Shown: one piece after another, positions 8,355 to 17,573 of the stretch | Layout: every line of letters starts with the position of its first letter | How positions within the stretch are numbered: the stretch's first letter is position 1 | From: an uncultured Clostridia bacterium | GTDB lineage: Bacteria > Bacillota > Clostridia > Oscillospirales > Ruminococcaceae | Assembly: GCA_947630845.1 (NCBI GenBank) | Contig: CANRJB010000009.1 | Coordinates: 1 to 64,000, forward strand | Length of the DNA stretch: 64,000 nt | Direction of reading: 5' to 3' | Translations under genes and position numbers: made by a program | Notes under the pieces: model-generated | What the model was told of the DNA's origin: nothing | Databases searched by the model: none | The model's input: the letters and a program-made list of their open reading frames with translations, nothing else

Positions 8355-8401
8355 GAATATTCTGTAAATTTCGGCAAATACTAACACCGCAGGGTAATTC
8401 C
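8355..8401 (+). repeat. About 50-bp repeat, copy 2
   Basis: GAATATTCTGTAAATTTCGG followed by CAAATACTAACACCGCAGGG matches 7397-7447. It lies directly upstream of spoVT and marks the border between the decayed region and conserved chromosome. Confidence 0.65.
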
Positions 8402-8438
8402 CGGCAGAATTTCAGTTAAATCTTACGGAGGTAATATC

Positions 8439-8975
8439 ATGAAAGCAACAGGCATTGTCAGACGAATTGATGACCTCGGCAGGGTCGTCATCCCCAAGGA
8501 GATCCGCCGCACCATGCGGATCAGGGAGGGCGACCCCCTCGAGATCTACACAAGCAGCGATGGCGAAGTGATCTTCAAGAAATACTCTGCCATTGGTGAG
8601 CTGAGTGAAAATGCCAATCAGGTCGCTGACATCATGCATAAACTTGCCGGATGTCCGGTGGTGGTGTTTGACAGAGATCACGTGGTGGCAACTTCGGGCG
8701 TGACAAAGCGTGAGTTTCAGGAGCGACGTGTCTCGCCGGAACTCGAAGAACTGATGGAGACACGCAGACAGTATTTTGCGGAGGACAGCGAGCATATGCT
8801 CCATCCGGTCGAGGGAATGGAGCAGACCTCGCTTGCAGCGATGCCGATTCTGTCGGCAGGGGACGTGACCGGAGCGGTGACGTTCCTGTCGAACGGCAGC
8901 AAACAGACCGTATCGGAACTGCAAAAATCTCTGGTGAATGCAGCGGCACAGTTTCTCGGCAGACAGGTGGAATAA
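8439..8975 (+). CDS. spoVT: Stage V sporulation protein T
   Basis: A 178-residue transcription factor. The N-terminal AbrB swapped-hairpin DNA-binding domain (MKATGIVRRIDDLGRVVIPKEIRRTMRIREGDPLEIY, residues 1-50) is followed by a GAF-like domain (about 55-175) with VVVFDRDHVVATSG. Length and order equal those of known SpoVT, which modulates late forespore gene expression. CGGAGG lies eight bases before ATG. It is a single gene ending in a strong hairpin. Its presence indicates a sporulating lineage, although spoVT is also kept by some asporogenous Clostridia. Confidence 0.93.
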   Translation: MKATGIVRRIDDLGRVVIPKEIRRTMRIREGDPLEIYTSSDGEVIFKKYSAIGELSENANQVADIMHKLAGCPVVVFDRDHVVATSGVTKREFQERRVSPELEELMETRRQYFAEDSEHMLHPVEGMEQTSLAAMPILSAGDVTGAVTFLSNGSKQTVSELQKSLVNAAAQFLGRQVE

Positions 8976-8981
8976 TGCACG

Positions 8982-9006
8982 ATGCCCCCATGCAGCATGG
9001 GGGCAT
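8982..9006. terminator. Bidirectional terminator spoVT / Na-Pi transporter
   Basis: ATGCCCCCATGC-AGC-ATGGGGGCAT is an almost perfect palindrome between convergent stop codons, followed by TCCTTTAT on the plus strand. Confidence 0.8.
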
Positions 9007-9010
9007 TCCT

Positions 9011-10801
9011 TTATATTGTGGAGATTTTATATTTTTCAGAAAACCGCTCGAAATTGTCATTGAAGTTTTTATTGCCGAATTTGACTTTGCTGAGGTAGTT
9101 GTGTGTCTCGAACATGTTGTGGGAAGTCTCGATGACGGAGACGGCAATATTGGAGCAATGGTCGGACACACGCTCATAATTGTTCAGGATATCGGCAAGC
9201 ACAAAACCAGTTTCGATGGTACATGTGCCTTTCTGGAGACGTTTGACATGATTTGCCTTGATGTCCCGGGTGAGATAGTCAATGACCTGTTCCAGCGGCT
9301 CGATATTGGCAGCATCCTTTTCATTGAGACTGGTGTAGACCTCACAGGTATTGGTGAGAATTTCATTGATGGCATCGGTCAGGGTACTCATTTCTTTTGT
9401 TGCGCCGTCGGAGAAGTTGAGCTGTTTGTCATGAATTTCCTTTGCATTTTCAGCTAAATTGATGGCATGGTCGCCAAGCCGTTCAAAGTCACCGATGGCA
9501 CGCAGCACACGAGTGGAGATCTGGCTGTCATGTTCTGAGAGGGCTTTGGTGCTGAGCTGGACGAGGGTCGAACCGATCCTGTCCTCATAGCTGTCGAGCT
9601 TGTCCTCATTTTTATAGACATTCTTTGCGATTTTTTCGTCATAATTTTTCAGGAGAGAAATACTCATCATGACAGTTTCTCTGGCAAGCTGTGCCATTCT
9701 CCGGGAAGCTGCCTCACATTCCGCAACGGCAACAGAGGGCGTTGTCAGCACACGTTTGTCAAGCAAGGTATGCTGCCGTTTCGGCGTTTCGCTTTCCGTG
9801 GTCTTGTCACGCAAAATCTGGTTCGCCATGCGTTCAAGCTGTTTCGTAAAGGGAAGCAGAAGTACCATTGTTGCCATATTGAACACGGTGTGTACCACGG
9901 CGATTCCCACCGCATCGACCGGCATGGAGGAGAATGCAAACCCGACTGTCTTATCAATTACCTCATAGAGTGTGAGAAGTATGGCTGTCCCGATGATATT
10001 GAAGGCAATATGAATCGCACTGACCTTCTTGGCATTTCGGTTGACACCGATAGCGGAGAGCAGTGCCGTCACGCAAGTACCGATGTTCTGCCCCATGATG
10101 ATGGGAATTGCCATCGAGAAGGTGATGGTATCTGTGCTTTCGGCGAGGGTCTGGAGGATGCCGATGGAAGCAGCAGAACTCTGGATGATGCCGGTCACGA
10201 CCGTACCGACGAGGACACCGAGGATGGGATTGTCAAAGCGGGTCAGGAGATTCTGGAAGTCGGGGGAGTTTTTCAGCGGTTCAACGGCATCCTTCATGAG
10301 TACCATACCATACATCAGCACGGCAAAGCCGACAAGGATGCTGCCGATATCTTTCTTTTTGCTGTTGTCAGAGTTTTTGGACATCATCAGAATTGTACCG
10401 ATGAGTGCAAAGATGAGGGAGAAATATTCAGGATTGAGCAGCGACAGCCACAAAGGTCCTCCCGTATCCACACCCATAAGGCAAAGCAGCCATGTTGTGA
10501 AGGTCGTACCGATATTGGCACCCATGATGACGAGTACTGTCTGACTGACCTCCATCACGCCGCAGTTGACAAGCCCCACGAGCATGACGGTCAGGGAGGA
10601 GGAGGATTGCAGGACGATGGTGATGCCTGTCCCGAGGAGGAGACTGAGAAGCCAGTTGGAGGTCAGTTTTTTGAGAGCCTGCTCCATTCTGCCGCCTGCC
10701 ATCTTTTCCAGTCCTGCGGACATGACATGCATGCCGTACAGAAAAAAAGCAAGTCCCCCGATCACCATGATGATCGCAAGCACGACATCCTTATAATCCA
10801 T
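9011..10801 (-). CDS. Na/Pi cotransporter family protein with PhoU-like tail
   Basis: A roughly 596-residue inner-membrane protein. The membrane half holds the inverted repeats of Na/Pi-cotransporter II proteins, with TIVLQSSSSLTVML and GIIQSSAASIGIL as the paired QSS motifs and about eight to ten hydrophobic segments. From about residue 360 the protein is a cytoplasmic PhoU-like helical domain with ISTRVLRAIGDFERLGDHAINLAENA and YERVSDHCSNIA. It probably imports phosphate with sodium. ATG 10801 is preferred over 10807 because AAGGCGG lies a normal distance upstream. Single gene, convergent with spoVT. Confidence 0.9.
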   Translation of the reverse strand: MDYKDVVLAIIMVIGGLAFFLYGMHVMSAGLEKMAGGRMEQALKKLTSNWLLSLLLGTGITIVLQSSSSLTVMLVGLVNCGVMEVSQTVLVIMGANIGTTFTTWLLCLMGVDTGGPLWLSLLNPEYFSLIFALIGTILMMSKNSDNSKKKDIGSILVGFAVLMYGMVLMKDAVEPLKNSPDFQNLLTRFDNPILGVLVGTVVTGIIQSSAASIGILQTLAESTDTITFSMAIPIIMGQNIGTCVTALLSAIGVNRNAKKVSAIHIAFNIIGTAILLTLYEVIDKTVGFAFSSMPVDAVGIAVVHTVFNMATMVLLLPFTKQLERMANQILRDKTTESETPKRQHTLLDKRVLTTPSVAVAECEAASRRMAQLARETVMMSISLLKNYDEKIAKNVYKNEDKLDSYEDRIGSTLVQLSTKALSEHDSQISTRVLRAIGDFERLGDHAINLAENAKEIHDKQLNFSDGATKEMSTLTDAINEILTNTCEVYTSLNEKDAANIEPLEQVIDYLTRDIKANHVKRLQKGTCTIETGFVLADILNNYERVSDHCSNIAVSVIETSHNMFETHNYLSKVKFGNKNFNDNFERFSEKYKISTI

Positions 10802-10961
10802 TGACATTACCGCCTTTCACATTTTACATGATACCTGTATTATCGCACGGAAAGCTGAAACCAATCTTGATTTCCATCATAGTTTAGCATAGTTATGTAA
10901 AGATACGGGGAAGTTTATGTTAAATCCATGTAAAATGATGAAAAGAAATTGAAAAAACCCC

Positions 10962-10990
10962 TTGACAAATGTAAAAAAGTATGATATACT
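10962..10990 (+). promoter_or_regulatory. Promoter of the GntR-ABC operon
   Basis: TTGACA (10962-10967), a 17-base spacer and TATACT (10985-10990), upstream of the GntR gene. Confidence 0.8.
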
Positions 10991-11040
10991 ATATCTGTAT
11001 TACAACAAACAACACAACTATTGCAGAAAGGAGGAGTACG

Positions 11041-11421
11041 ATGTTTGACATTGATATGATGAGCCGCATCCCCATTTATGAGCAGCTTTGCCGGAAAGTG
11101 ACAGAGCTGATCCTGAAAGGTGTCCTGAAAGAGCATGACAAACTCCCTTCCGTCCGCAGCCTTGCGGCTGAACTGGGAGTGAACCCGAACACCGTCGCCA
11201 AGGCATATGCCTTGCTCGAACGGGACGGCATCATCTATTCCCTGCCCGCACGTGGCAGCTTCATCGCAACGCCCAATCTTGAGATCACGCATGCGATCAT
11301 GCTGAAAGATTTTGACGAATCCGTCCGGCATGCGCTCAGTACGGGCATCAGCAAGGATGTCCTGACCAAAAGAATCGAAACTCTGGAACAAGAAATCGAA
11401 AAGGAGGATACGTCAACATGA
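11041..11421 (+). CDS. GntR-family regulator, YtrA subfamily
   Basis: A 126-residue repressor-type protein: MSRIPIYEQLCRKVTELILKGVLKEHDKLPSVRSLAAELGVNPNTVAKAYALLERDGI is the GntR winged helix, followed by a short helical tail (about 80-126) in place of a large effector domain. That size is characteristic of the YtrA group, which control ABC operons in which they are encoded. ATG 11041 follows AAAGGAGG; the ORF-track extension at 10981 lies before the likely transcription start. The stop overlaps the ABC ATPase start by four bases, indicating translational coupling. Confidence 0.92.
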   Translation: MFDIDMMSRIPIYEQLCRKVTELILKGVLKEHDKLPSVRSLAAELGVNPNTVAKAYALLERDGIIYSLPARGSFIATPNLEITHAIMLKDFDESVRHALSTGISKDVLTKRIETLEQEIEKEDTST

Positions 11422-12326
11422 TGACATTGAAGGGAACGGTCAAGCGATTCGGCGAATTTGCGGCACTTGACGGTGTAGACCTGGAGATACCAAAGGGGAC
11501 AGCCTTCGGATTGCTCGGGTCGAATGGTGCAGGAAAATCAACGATCCTGCGTCTGTTCAGCGGTATCTATCAGGCAGAGAACGGCGAGGTACTGATCGAC
11601 GGAGAGAATGTCTATGACAATGTGAATGCCAAGCAGAAGGTCTTTTTCATTAACGACGAAACCGTGCAGTTTTCCAACTTCACGCTCATTCAGCTCAAAA
11701 ATTTCTATAAGCAGTTTTATCCGAATTTCTCAGAGGATATCTTTGCCCATTTGCAGGGCATCATCCGTCTGCCTGCCAACCGCCGCATCAGCACCTATTC
11801 CAAAGGCATGAAGCGGCAGGCGATCGTCATTACCGGCATTGCCTGCTGTACGCCGTATCTGCTGCTTGATGAGGCGTTTGACGGACTTGACCCGACCATG
11901 CGTATCATCGTCAAGCGTATGCTTGTGGATGCGATGTGTGAACGGGAGCTGACTGTCGTCATCTCCTCCCATAACCTGAAAGAGATCAACGAACTCTGCG
12001 ACACCGCCGCCCTCCTCCACCACGGCAAGATCGTTTTCAACCGGCAGCTTGACAGCCTCAAAGGCGCAGTCCATAAGGTGCAGGTGGCATTTGCCGACAG
12101 GGAGCGTGTGTTCACAAAGGACGATTTTAAGGAGCTTCCCGATATTCTGCACTTTTCACAGTCGCAGAGCATTTACCACATCATCGCCAAGGGCAGCGAG
12201 GAGGACATCCGGAAGGCACTCGAACCCTTCCATCCTGTGGTGGCAGACATGATACCGCTGACACTGGAGGAGATCTTTATTTATGAACTGGAGGTGCTTG
12301 GCTATGACAGCAAAGTTTTTGCATAG
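11418..12326 (+). CDS. ABC transporter ATP-binding subunit
   Basis: A 302-residue ATPase of the YtrB/BcrA-like type with Walker A GSNGAGKST near residue 34, a degenerate signature STYSKGMKRQ in place of LSGGQ, Walker B YLLLDEAFDGLD and switch ISSHNLKE. About 80 further residues form a C-terminal regulatory domain. It powers the large permease encoded next. Substrate is unknown; relatives respond to cell-wall antibiotics or envelope stress, which is only an analogy here. Confidence 0.92.
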   Translation: MMTLKGTVKRFGEFAALDGVDLEIPKGTAFGLLGSNGAGKSTILRLFSGIYQAENGEVLIDGENVYDNVNAKQKVFFINDETVQFSNFTLIQLKNFYKQFYPNFSEDIFAHLQGIIRLPANRRISTYSKGMKRQAIVITGIACCTPYLLLDEAFDGLDPTMRIIVKRMLVDAMCERELTVVISSHNLKEINELCDTAALLHHGKIVFNRQLDSLKGAVHKVQVAFADRERVFTKDDFKELPDILHFSQSQSIYHIIAKGSEEDIRKALEPFHPVVADMIPLTLEEIFIYELEVLGYDSKVFA

Positions 12327-14760
12327 TTTCCCTGCCCGGAACACGCTCCGGGTGGTGAACCAGAACCTGAAAATGACCATCGTGACGGGCATTCTGTACA
12401 TCCTCGGCATTCCGCTCGGCATGGGTGCATTCATGCTGGAGATGATTTTTGAAAGCAGGGATACCCCCTACAGCATCATGATCGCTCCGTATTTCCTGAT
12501 CGCATCGACATGTCTGACCGGAGCGGTATTCATGGGCTTGATCGCCGCCATCAATTCCTTCACGGAGCTGCACAACAAGACCAAGGTTGACATGCTCTAT
12601 TCACTCCCCCTGACCGGACGGCAGCGGTTCTTCTCCGACTACATAGGTGGGATATGCATGTACATCCTGCCCTATGTGCTGTCGGTCATCTTAGGGTGGA
12701 TCGTGATCGGTGTCATGTATCCGTTCATTGACAGAGAATCGGCAGATATGGTCATGGAAGAAGGGACATTACTCGGCGAGATCAGCAAGTATTATGCGCT
12801 GCTTTCCTTTGGTCTGCTTGCGCTGATGCTGCTGTACTATGCGCTGAGTGCGTTTGTGACAGTCTGCTGCGGCACACTGTTTGAGAGCATCTACACCAAC
12901 CTGCTGCTGAATCTGCTCATTCCGGGCACGATCGCAGCGGTCACCGGCGTGATCTCAGCGAATGTGGAGCTTGACTTTTCCTACATGTGGCAGATCATCG
13001 GCTTTATTTCGCCCATCGGCGGACTGATCTACATGTTTTACATCATACTGGATTTTCCGCTCGAATTCTATAGCAGCAATTATGCGATCTCGGCAACACA
13101 GACCACACAGCATGAAATGCTGCCGTCCTATCTGCGGTGGATCGCTGTCATCGTGGCGGTGGCAGTCCTGCTGACAATTGCGGCATGGCAGCTCTATGTC
13201 CGCCGCAAGGCAGAGCATGTCGGCAAGCCCTTTGTTTACCTTGCAGCCTACTATGTCATGCTGACACTCGGCACATGCCTCATCCTTTGTCTGATGGAGA
13301 CAGGCGTGGTCGGCGCAGCCATTCTGTTTGCAGCGATCGTGTACTTCGTGATGGAAGTCATCCGCAAGCGTGGATTCAGGCGGTTCTGGGTGTCCCTCAT
13401 CACCTTCGCTGTCACTGTCGGCGCAGCGGTCGGCATGTACCTGCTGATCGTGAATACCGGATGCTTTGGCAGGGTGAACTATGTTCCGGCATCTGCGGCA
13501 GTCAATTCCGTCAGGGTGAAAATGGATCTGTCTGATTATTGGTATTATCATAATGAACTCGTACTGGAATATACAGACCGGGATGTGATCTCTGCCGTCA
13601 CTGCCGCACACAAGGAGATCGTGAATGCCCGGAAGAAGGGTAACGACCCCGTCAAGGACATCAACCAGAAACTCTCTGATGAGCGGATGTACAATATGAC
13701 GTGGAACGAGTCTGACTATACGCTGTATGCACCTGATCTGACTCTGATGATCGATGACTGTGACGAATACTGGGATACCTACGATTACTATGACCAGAGT
13801 CCGTCTGAATACGAAAAGGCACTTGGGGAAGGTCAGATCGGCGATTACTGCGAAACGATCGGCGTGCAGATCGACTACTACACCCTGACAGGCAGTGTCA
13901 TTCACCGGTCTTATGATGTGACACTGGATGAGTATGTCTCACTTCTCCTTGCGGTACAGGGAACGGAGCTGAGTGCGCAGGCATATGGCGATGCCCTGAA
14001 ATCACGCATCACAGATGCAGTGGAAGTGTACAGCGATGTCACACATACCTACAAGATTCCGGAAAAAGCTGATCTGACGATCAAGAGCAATTATGCCAAT
14101 GACAAAACGATACAGATCACGAATGTGCAGAATTTTATTGACAAGCTGACGGAAACGTATGTGAAAGAGCTGTCTGCCATGACCGCAGAGCAGCTTCTGA
14201 AAGAGAAGGTCGCATGCCGCATAGAATCCATACCGGTATACGAAACCTGCACGGAGACGCTGACACTGCTGAAAACCTATGGATTTGAGGAATACAGTCT
14301 GATGGACAGATATGGACTGAACAGCACAGGTACGTCAGCCGCTGCCATCCGGATCTATCAGCCGGGGACATATTCGGTTCCGTCGATGGCATACCCCTGT
14401 TCCACATCGACGCTTGCGACCACCTATGTCAAGAATGTGGAACCTGCCTATGAGGATGTTTGCCCCTATCCTGCGAGCATACTTTACTCCTATCCGGAAA
14501 TGACAGAGCTGATGAAGGCAGCACGGACGGATTACATCACAGCCGATGACTGCTATCTGCTTGTGGTGAACGGGAATTACTTCACCATTCCGGCAGAGGA
14601 CAGCGACCTTGCCGAAGCGGTCATTGCCAAGGGGAGCGGCTATCTCATGAGCGATGCATTTGAGCCGGACATGGGTGCGTATTCTGATGGCACAGAATCA
14701 CCTTACGGCTTCTGGGATTACAACAGCGACTGGTACGGCAGCGTTGGTTCTGAGGCATAA
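12304..14760 (+). CDS. ABC-2 type permease with large extracytoplasmic domain
   Basis: An 818-residue membrane protein. About eight hydrophobic segments in the first 385 residues (for example VTGILYILGIPLGMGAFMLEMIF and LALMLLYYALSAFVTVCCG) are followed by a soluble part of about 430 residues rich in Tyr, Asp and Thr, likely outside the cell. ATG 12304 is chosen because GGAGG lies nine bases upstream; it overlaps the ATPase gene by 23 bases. The very long external domain is much bigger than in ordinary ABC-2 permeases and may be a sensing or lipid-handling module. Three-gene operon with the GntR regulator. Confidence 0.85.
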   Translation: MTAKFLHSFPARNTLRVVNQNLKMTIVTGILYILGIPLGMGAFMLEMIFESRDTPYSIMIAPYFLIASTCLTGAVFMGLIAAINSFTELHNKTKVDMLYSLPLTGRQRFFSDYIGGICMYILPYVLSVILGWIVIGVMYPFIDRESADMVMEEGTLLGEISKYYALLSFGLLALMLLYYALSAFVTVCCGTLFESIYTNLLLNLLIPGTIAAVTGVISANVELDFSYMWQIIGFISPIGGLIYMFYIILDFPLEFYSSNYAISATQTTQHEMLPSYLRWIAVIVAVAVLLTIAAWQLYVRRKAEHVGKPFVYLAAYYVMLTLGTCLILCLMETGVVGAAILFAAIVYFVMEVIRKRGFRRFWVSLITFAVTVGAAVGMYLLIVNTGCFGRVNYVPASAAVNSVRVKMDLSDYWYYHNELVLEYTDRDVISAVTAAHKEIVNARKKGNDPVKDINQKLSDERMYNMTWNESDYTLYAPDLTLMIDDCDEYWDTYDYYDQSPSEYEKALGEGQIGDYCETIGVQIDYYTLTGSVIHRSYDVTLDEYVSLLLAVQGTELSAQAYGDALKSRITDAVEVYSDVTHTYKIPEKADLTIKSNYANDKTIQITNVQNFIDKLTETYVKELSAMTAEQLLKEKVACRIESIPVYETCTETLTLLKTYGFEEYSLMDRYGLNSTGTSAAAIRIYQPGTYSVPSMAYPCSTSTLATTYVKNVEPAYEDVCPYPASILYSYPEMTELMKAARTDYITADDCYLLVVNGNYFTIPAEDSDLAEAVIAKGSGYLMSDAFEPDMGAYSDGTESPYGFWDYNSDWYGSVGSEA

Positions 14761-14770
14761 TGCAGACAAT

Positions 14771-14796
14771 CAGGGCGGAGCAAATGCTCCGCCCTG
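14771..14796 (+). terminator. Terminator of the GntR-ABC operon
   Basis: CAGGGCGGAGCA-aa-TGCTCCGCCCTG, followed by TTCCTGTTTATG, ten bases after the permease stop. Confidence 0.8.
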
Positions 14797-14818
14797 TTCC
14801 TGTTTATGTTGATCCGTA

Positions 14819-15388
14819 TCAGACGGATGAAGGGGACTTGGAATCGGAGCGACCTTGGATCGGTGAATATTCATCCGAGATCAGACCGCCCGCATACTTG
14901 AACTTGATGAGTACGCCCTTCTTATGGGTCAATGCGCCCTCCTGATTGAAGGGGACTTCCTTGAATGCTGCACGGGAGGTGACGAGATGCAGGGTTTCGC
15001 CCTTCTTCGTCTCAAACACCAGCTCGAAGTATTCATCATACAGTGTCGAATGTCCGCTGCTGTCCACCACTCTGCGCCTTTCATCAATTTTCTGCTGCAA
15101 GAGTGCCATTTCCGTATAAGCCTGCTTGGGATTGCGGCGAACGGTTCTGGATGCAGACTTTCCGTTCTTACCGGACGCACCCTTTCTGCCCGGTTTCTGC
15201 GCAGCTTTCCCATCCGGACGGATGCCCTGCCGCAGATTCTGAAAGGAGAGATAGGGCTTTGACGGCGGCATATCCGCATCCTCTACAAAAAAACCAATGA
15301 CCTTCGCCCTGTTCTGCTTACCGCTGAACGCAAACACCAACAGCAGCAGCACACAGACGATCAGTAATATGATAAAAAACAAAAGCAT
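14819..15388 (-). CDS. Membrane-anchored DUF2500-like protein
   Basis: A roughly 189-residue protein with one N-terminal membrane helix (LLFFIILLIVCVLLLLVFAF), a basic Lys/Arg-rich linker (about 55-95), and a C-terminal domain DEYFELVFETKKGETLHLVTSRAAFKEVPFNQEGALTHKKGVLIKF. That domain fits DUF2500, in which a short domain with an F...L...GdkG.L.yKG.rF pattern follows a membrane anchor. Function is unknown. ATG 15388 has GAAGGGA upstream; an alternative GTG at 15415 would overlap the galE stop. It follows galE and is probably cotranscribed with it. Confidence 0.65.
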   Translation of the reverse strand: MLLFFIILLIVCVLLLLVFAFSGKQNRAKVIGFFVEDADMPPSKPYLSFQNLRQGIRPDGKAAQKPGRKGASGKNGKSASRTVRRNPKQAYTEMALLQQKIDERRRVVDSSGHSTLYDEYFELVFETKKGETLHLVTSRAAFKEVPFNQEGALTHKKGVLIKFKYAGGLISDEYSPIQGRSDSKSPSSV

Positions 15389-15411
15389 GTTCGGGATTCC
15401 CTTCTTCCGGA

Positions 15412-16422
15412 TCACAGACCGTTTGGATTCTGCTGCATGAACCGCCAGCTGTCTTCACACATCGTTTCAAGCGTTTCCTGTGCCTCCCAACCGAGCAGCT
15501 CTTTTGCACGGCTTGCATCCGCATAGGATGTGGCAATATCTCCTGCACGCCGTGGAGCGATGCGGTAGCTGATGGCATGACCGCAAGCCTTTTCGTAGGC
15601 ATGCACCATCTCCAGTACGGAGACACCATTGCCAGTGCCGAGATTGATCGGCATGAATCCCTCATGCGCCATCGCATAGGCGATCGCACATACATGTCCC
15701 TTAGCCAGATCGACAACATGGATATAATCACGCACACCCGTCCCATCCGGCGTATCGTAATCATCACCAAAGACGGACAGCTGTTGCAGTTTCCCCACAG
15801 CGACCTGACCGATGTAGGGGAGCAGGTTGTTCGGGATGCCGTTCGGGTCTTCGCCGATCAGACCGCTCTTGTGTGCGCCGATGGGGTTGAAGTACCGCAG
15901 TGCAACGGCAGAGAAGTCCGGCTGGGCATGGCAGATATCCTGTAACATCTGCTCGATCATGACCTTTGTATAGCCATAGGGATTGGTTGCCGAGGTCGGC
16001 ATATTCTCCACATACGGAACGGGGTTATGCATGCCGTAGACCGTTGCGGACGAGGAGAATACAATTCGCTTGCATCCTGCCTCATGCATGGCATTGAGCA
16101 GCACAAACGTGCCGTTCAGGTTATTCTCATAATAGGCAAGCGGCTTCTCCACGGATTCACCGACCGCTTTCAGCCCTGCAAAATGGACAACTGCGTCGAT
16201 CGGGTGCGCCTTGAAGATGGCACGCACTGCCGCAGCATCACGCATATCTGCCCGATAGAACTTCACATGTTTCCCCGTGATCTGTTCGATGCGGCGGATG
16301 CTTTCCTCCTTGGAATTACTGAGGTTGTCGAGTACAACGACCTCATAGCCACGTTCTAAAAATTCCACGCATGTATGACTGCCGATAAAGCCGGCACCGC
16401 CTGTGACAAGAATTTTTCCCAT
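15412..16422 (-). CDS. galE: UDP-glucose 4-epimerase
   Basis: A 336-residue short-chain dehydrogenase-type epimerase. It has the NAD-binding VTGGAGFIGSHTC at the N-terminus, SSSATVYG with the active-site Ser, then NPYGYTK with the Tyr-x3-Lys pair, and RDYIHVVDLAKGH. It interconverts UDP-glucose and UDP-galactose, feeding galactose use and surface glycan synthesis. ATG 16422 follows GGGAGG; the longer ORF-track start is unnecessary. It has its own promoter. Confidence 0.95.
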   Translation of the reverse strand: MGKILVTGGAGFIGSHTCVEFLERGYEVVVLDNLSNSKEESIRRIEQITGKHVKFYRADMRDAAAVRAIFKAHPIDAVVHFAGLKAVGESVEKPLAYYENNLNGTFVLLNAMHEAGCKRIVFSSSATVYGMHNPVPYVENMPTSATNPYGYTKVMIEQMLQDICHAQPDFSAVALRYFNPIGAHKSGLIGEDPNGIPNNLLPYIGQVAVGKLQQLSVFGDDYDTPDGTGVRDYIHVVDLAKGHVCAIAYAMAHEGFMPINLGTGNGVSVLEMVHAYEKACGHAISYRIAPRRAGDIATSYADASRAKELLGWEAQETLETMCEDSWRFMQQNPNGL

Positions 16423-16487
16423 GATATCCTCCCTTATACGATAACCAAAGTCCGTCCATGCCATGCAGGACGGGTTCACCATTTATA

Positions 16488-16516
16488 AGTATATAACACT
16501 CACGTTTTTTTTGCAA
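16488..16516 (-). promoter_or_regulatory. galE promoter
   Basis: Minus strand TTGCAA (16516-16511), 17-base spacer, TATACT (16493-16488). A GATATC-centred palindrome GCTTACGATATCGTAAC lies just upstream and could be an operator. Confidence 0.7.
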
Positions 16517-16592
16517 GTCTTTTGTTACGATATCGTAAGCTTTTCGGCATTTCTCCCAAAATTTCAGAAAAAACAGGCTGTACTTTGGGCAG

Positions 16593-17195
16593 CTACATCT
16601 CGCTGCGATTCTCCAGTGCCTTATAGAGCGTGACTTCGTCCGCATACTCCAGCATGCCGCCGACCGGCAGACCGAATGCCAGTCTTGTCACACTCACGCC
16701 CAATGGTTTGAGAAGCTGTGAAATGTAGGCAGCCGTTGTATCTCCCTCGACCGTGGGATTTGTCGCCATGATGACTTCCGAAATACCGCCCTCACGCACC
16801 CTGTCGATAAGGGAGCGGATGCGCAGATCATCCGGCATCACGCCACGCAGCGGCGAGATCAGCCCATGCAGGACATGGTACAGCCCCTTGTATTCTCCCG
16901 TGCGTTCAAACGCCGAGATATCCTTCGGTGATTCCACCACGCAGACCGTGGACGGGTCACGTGAAGGGTCGTCGCAGATCGGACACAGCTCACGGTCAGT
17001 CAGGTTCTCACAGCACCGGCAGTAATGCAGTGTGTTCCGGGCATTGAGGAGTGCCTGTGCAAATTCCTCCACCTCACTGCTGTCCATCGACATCACATGA
17101 TACGCAAGCCGGGCAGCGGATTTCATCCCGATACCCGGCAGCTTTGCAAATTGTTCTGTCAGAACGACCAGCGGCAATGCGTCATGATTCGCCAT
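16593..17195 (-). CDS. recR: Recombination protein RecR
   Basis: A 200-residue protein: helix-hairpin-helix with LPGIGMKSAARLAYHV, the Cys4 zinc finger CRCCENLTDRELCPIC, and the Toprim domain beginning VCVVESPKDISAFERTG. RecR works with RecF/RecO in loading RecA at gaps. Length is standard. It starts two bases after the ybaB stop in the conserved dnaX-ybaB-recR operon. Confidence 0.97.
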   Translation of the reverse strand: MANHDALPLVVLTEQFAKLPGIGMKSAARLAYHVMSMDSSEVEEFAQALLNARNTLHYCRCCENLTDRELCPICDDPSRDPSTVCVVESPKDISAFERTGEYKGLYHVLHGLISPLRGVMPDDLRIRSLIDRVREGGISEVIMATNPTVEGDTTAAYISQLLKPLGVSVTRLAFGLPVGGMLEYADEVTLYKALENRSEM

Positions 17196-17197
17196 AC

Positions 17198-17545
17198 TTA
17201 AAACAGACCCGGCAGAGAAACACCGCCCGTGATCTTGCTCATTTCTTCCTCGGTGGTGTTCTCGATCTGTGCAACGGCATCATTGACGGCACTGATGATG
17301 AGATCCTGAAGCATTTCAATATCTTCGGGATCAACGATCTCAGGCTTGAGGGTCAGGGACTTGAGGGTCTTTTTCCCCGTCATCACCAGCTCAACCGCAC
17401 CGCCGCCGGCGGTCGTTGAAAATTCACGGCTCTCGATATCGTCCTGAAGATCAGTGATCTGATCCTGCATCTTCTGTGCCTGACGGATCATCTGATTCAT
17501 GTTCTGTGCGTTATTTCCCGCACCCTTCGGAACTCTTGCTTTCAT
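17198..17545 (-). CDS. YbaB/EbfC nucleoid-associated protein
   Basis: A 115-residue protein with the family core MNQMIRQAQKMQDQITDLQDDIESREFSTTAGGGAVELVMTGKKTLKSLTLKPEIVDPEDIEMLQDLIISAVNDA. It forms a dimeric DNA-binding protein encoded between dnaX and recR in most bacteria. GGAGAAG precedes the ATG. Confidence 0.95.
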   Translation of the reverse strand: MKARVPKGAGNNAQNMNQMIRQAQKMQDQITDLQDDIESREFSTTAGGGAVELVMTGKKTLKSLTLKPEIVDPEDIEMLQDLIISAVNDAVAQIENTTEEEMSKITGGVSLPGLF

Positions 17546-17573
17546 ACTCGCTTCTCCTTTTGATTAAATTCAT

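Noticed and set aside
12955-13905. 316-codon minus-strand ORF inside the ABC permease gene
   Set aside because: The His/Asp/Cys-rich composition is typical of antisense reading of a membrane-protein gene, and there is no start signal.
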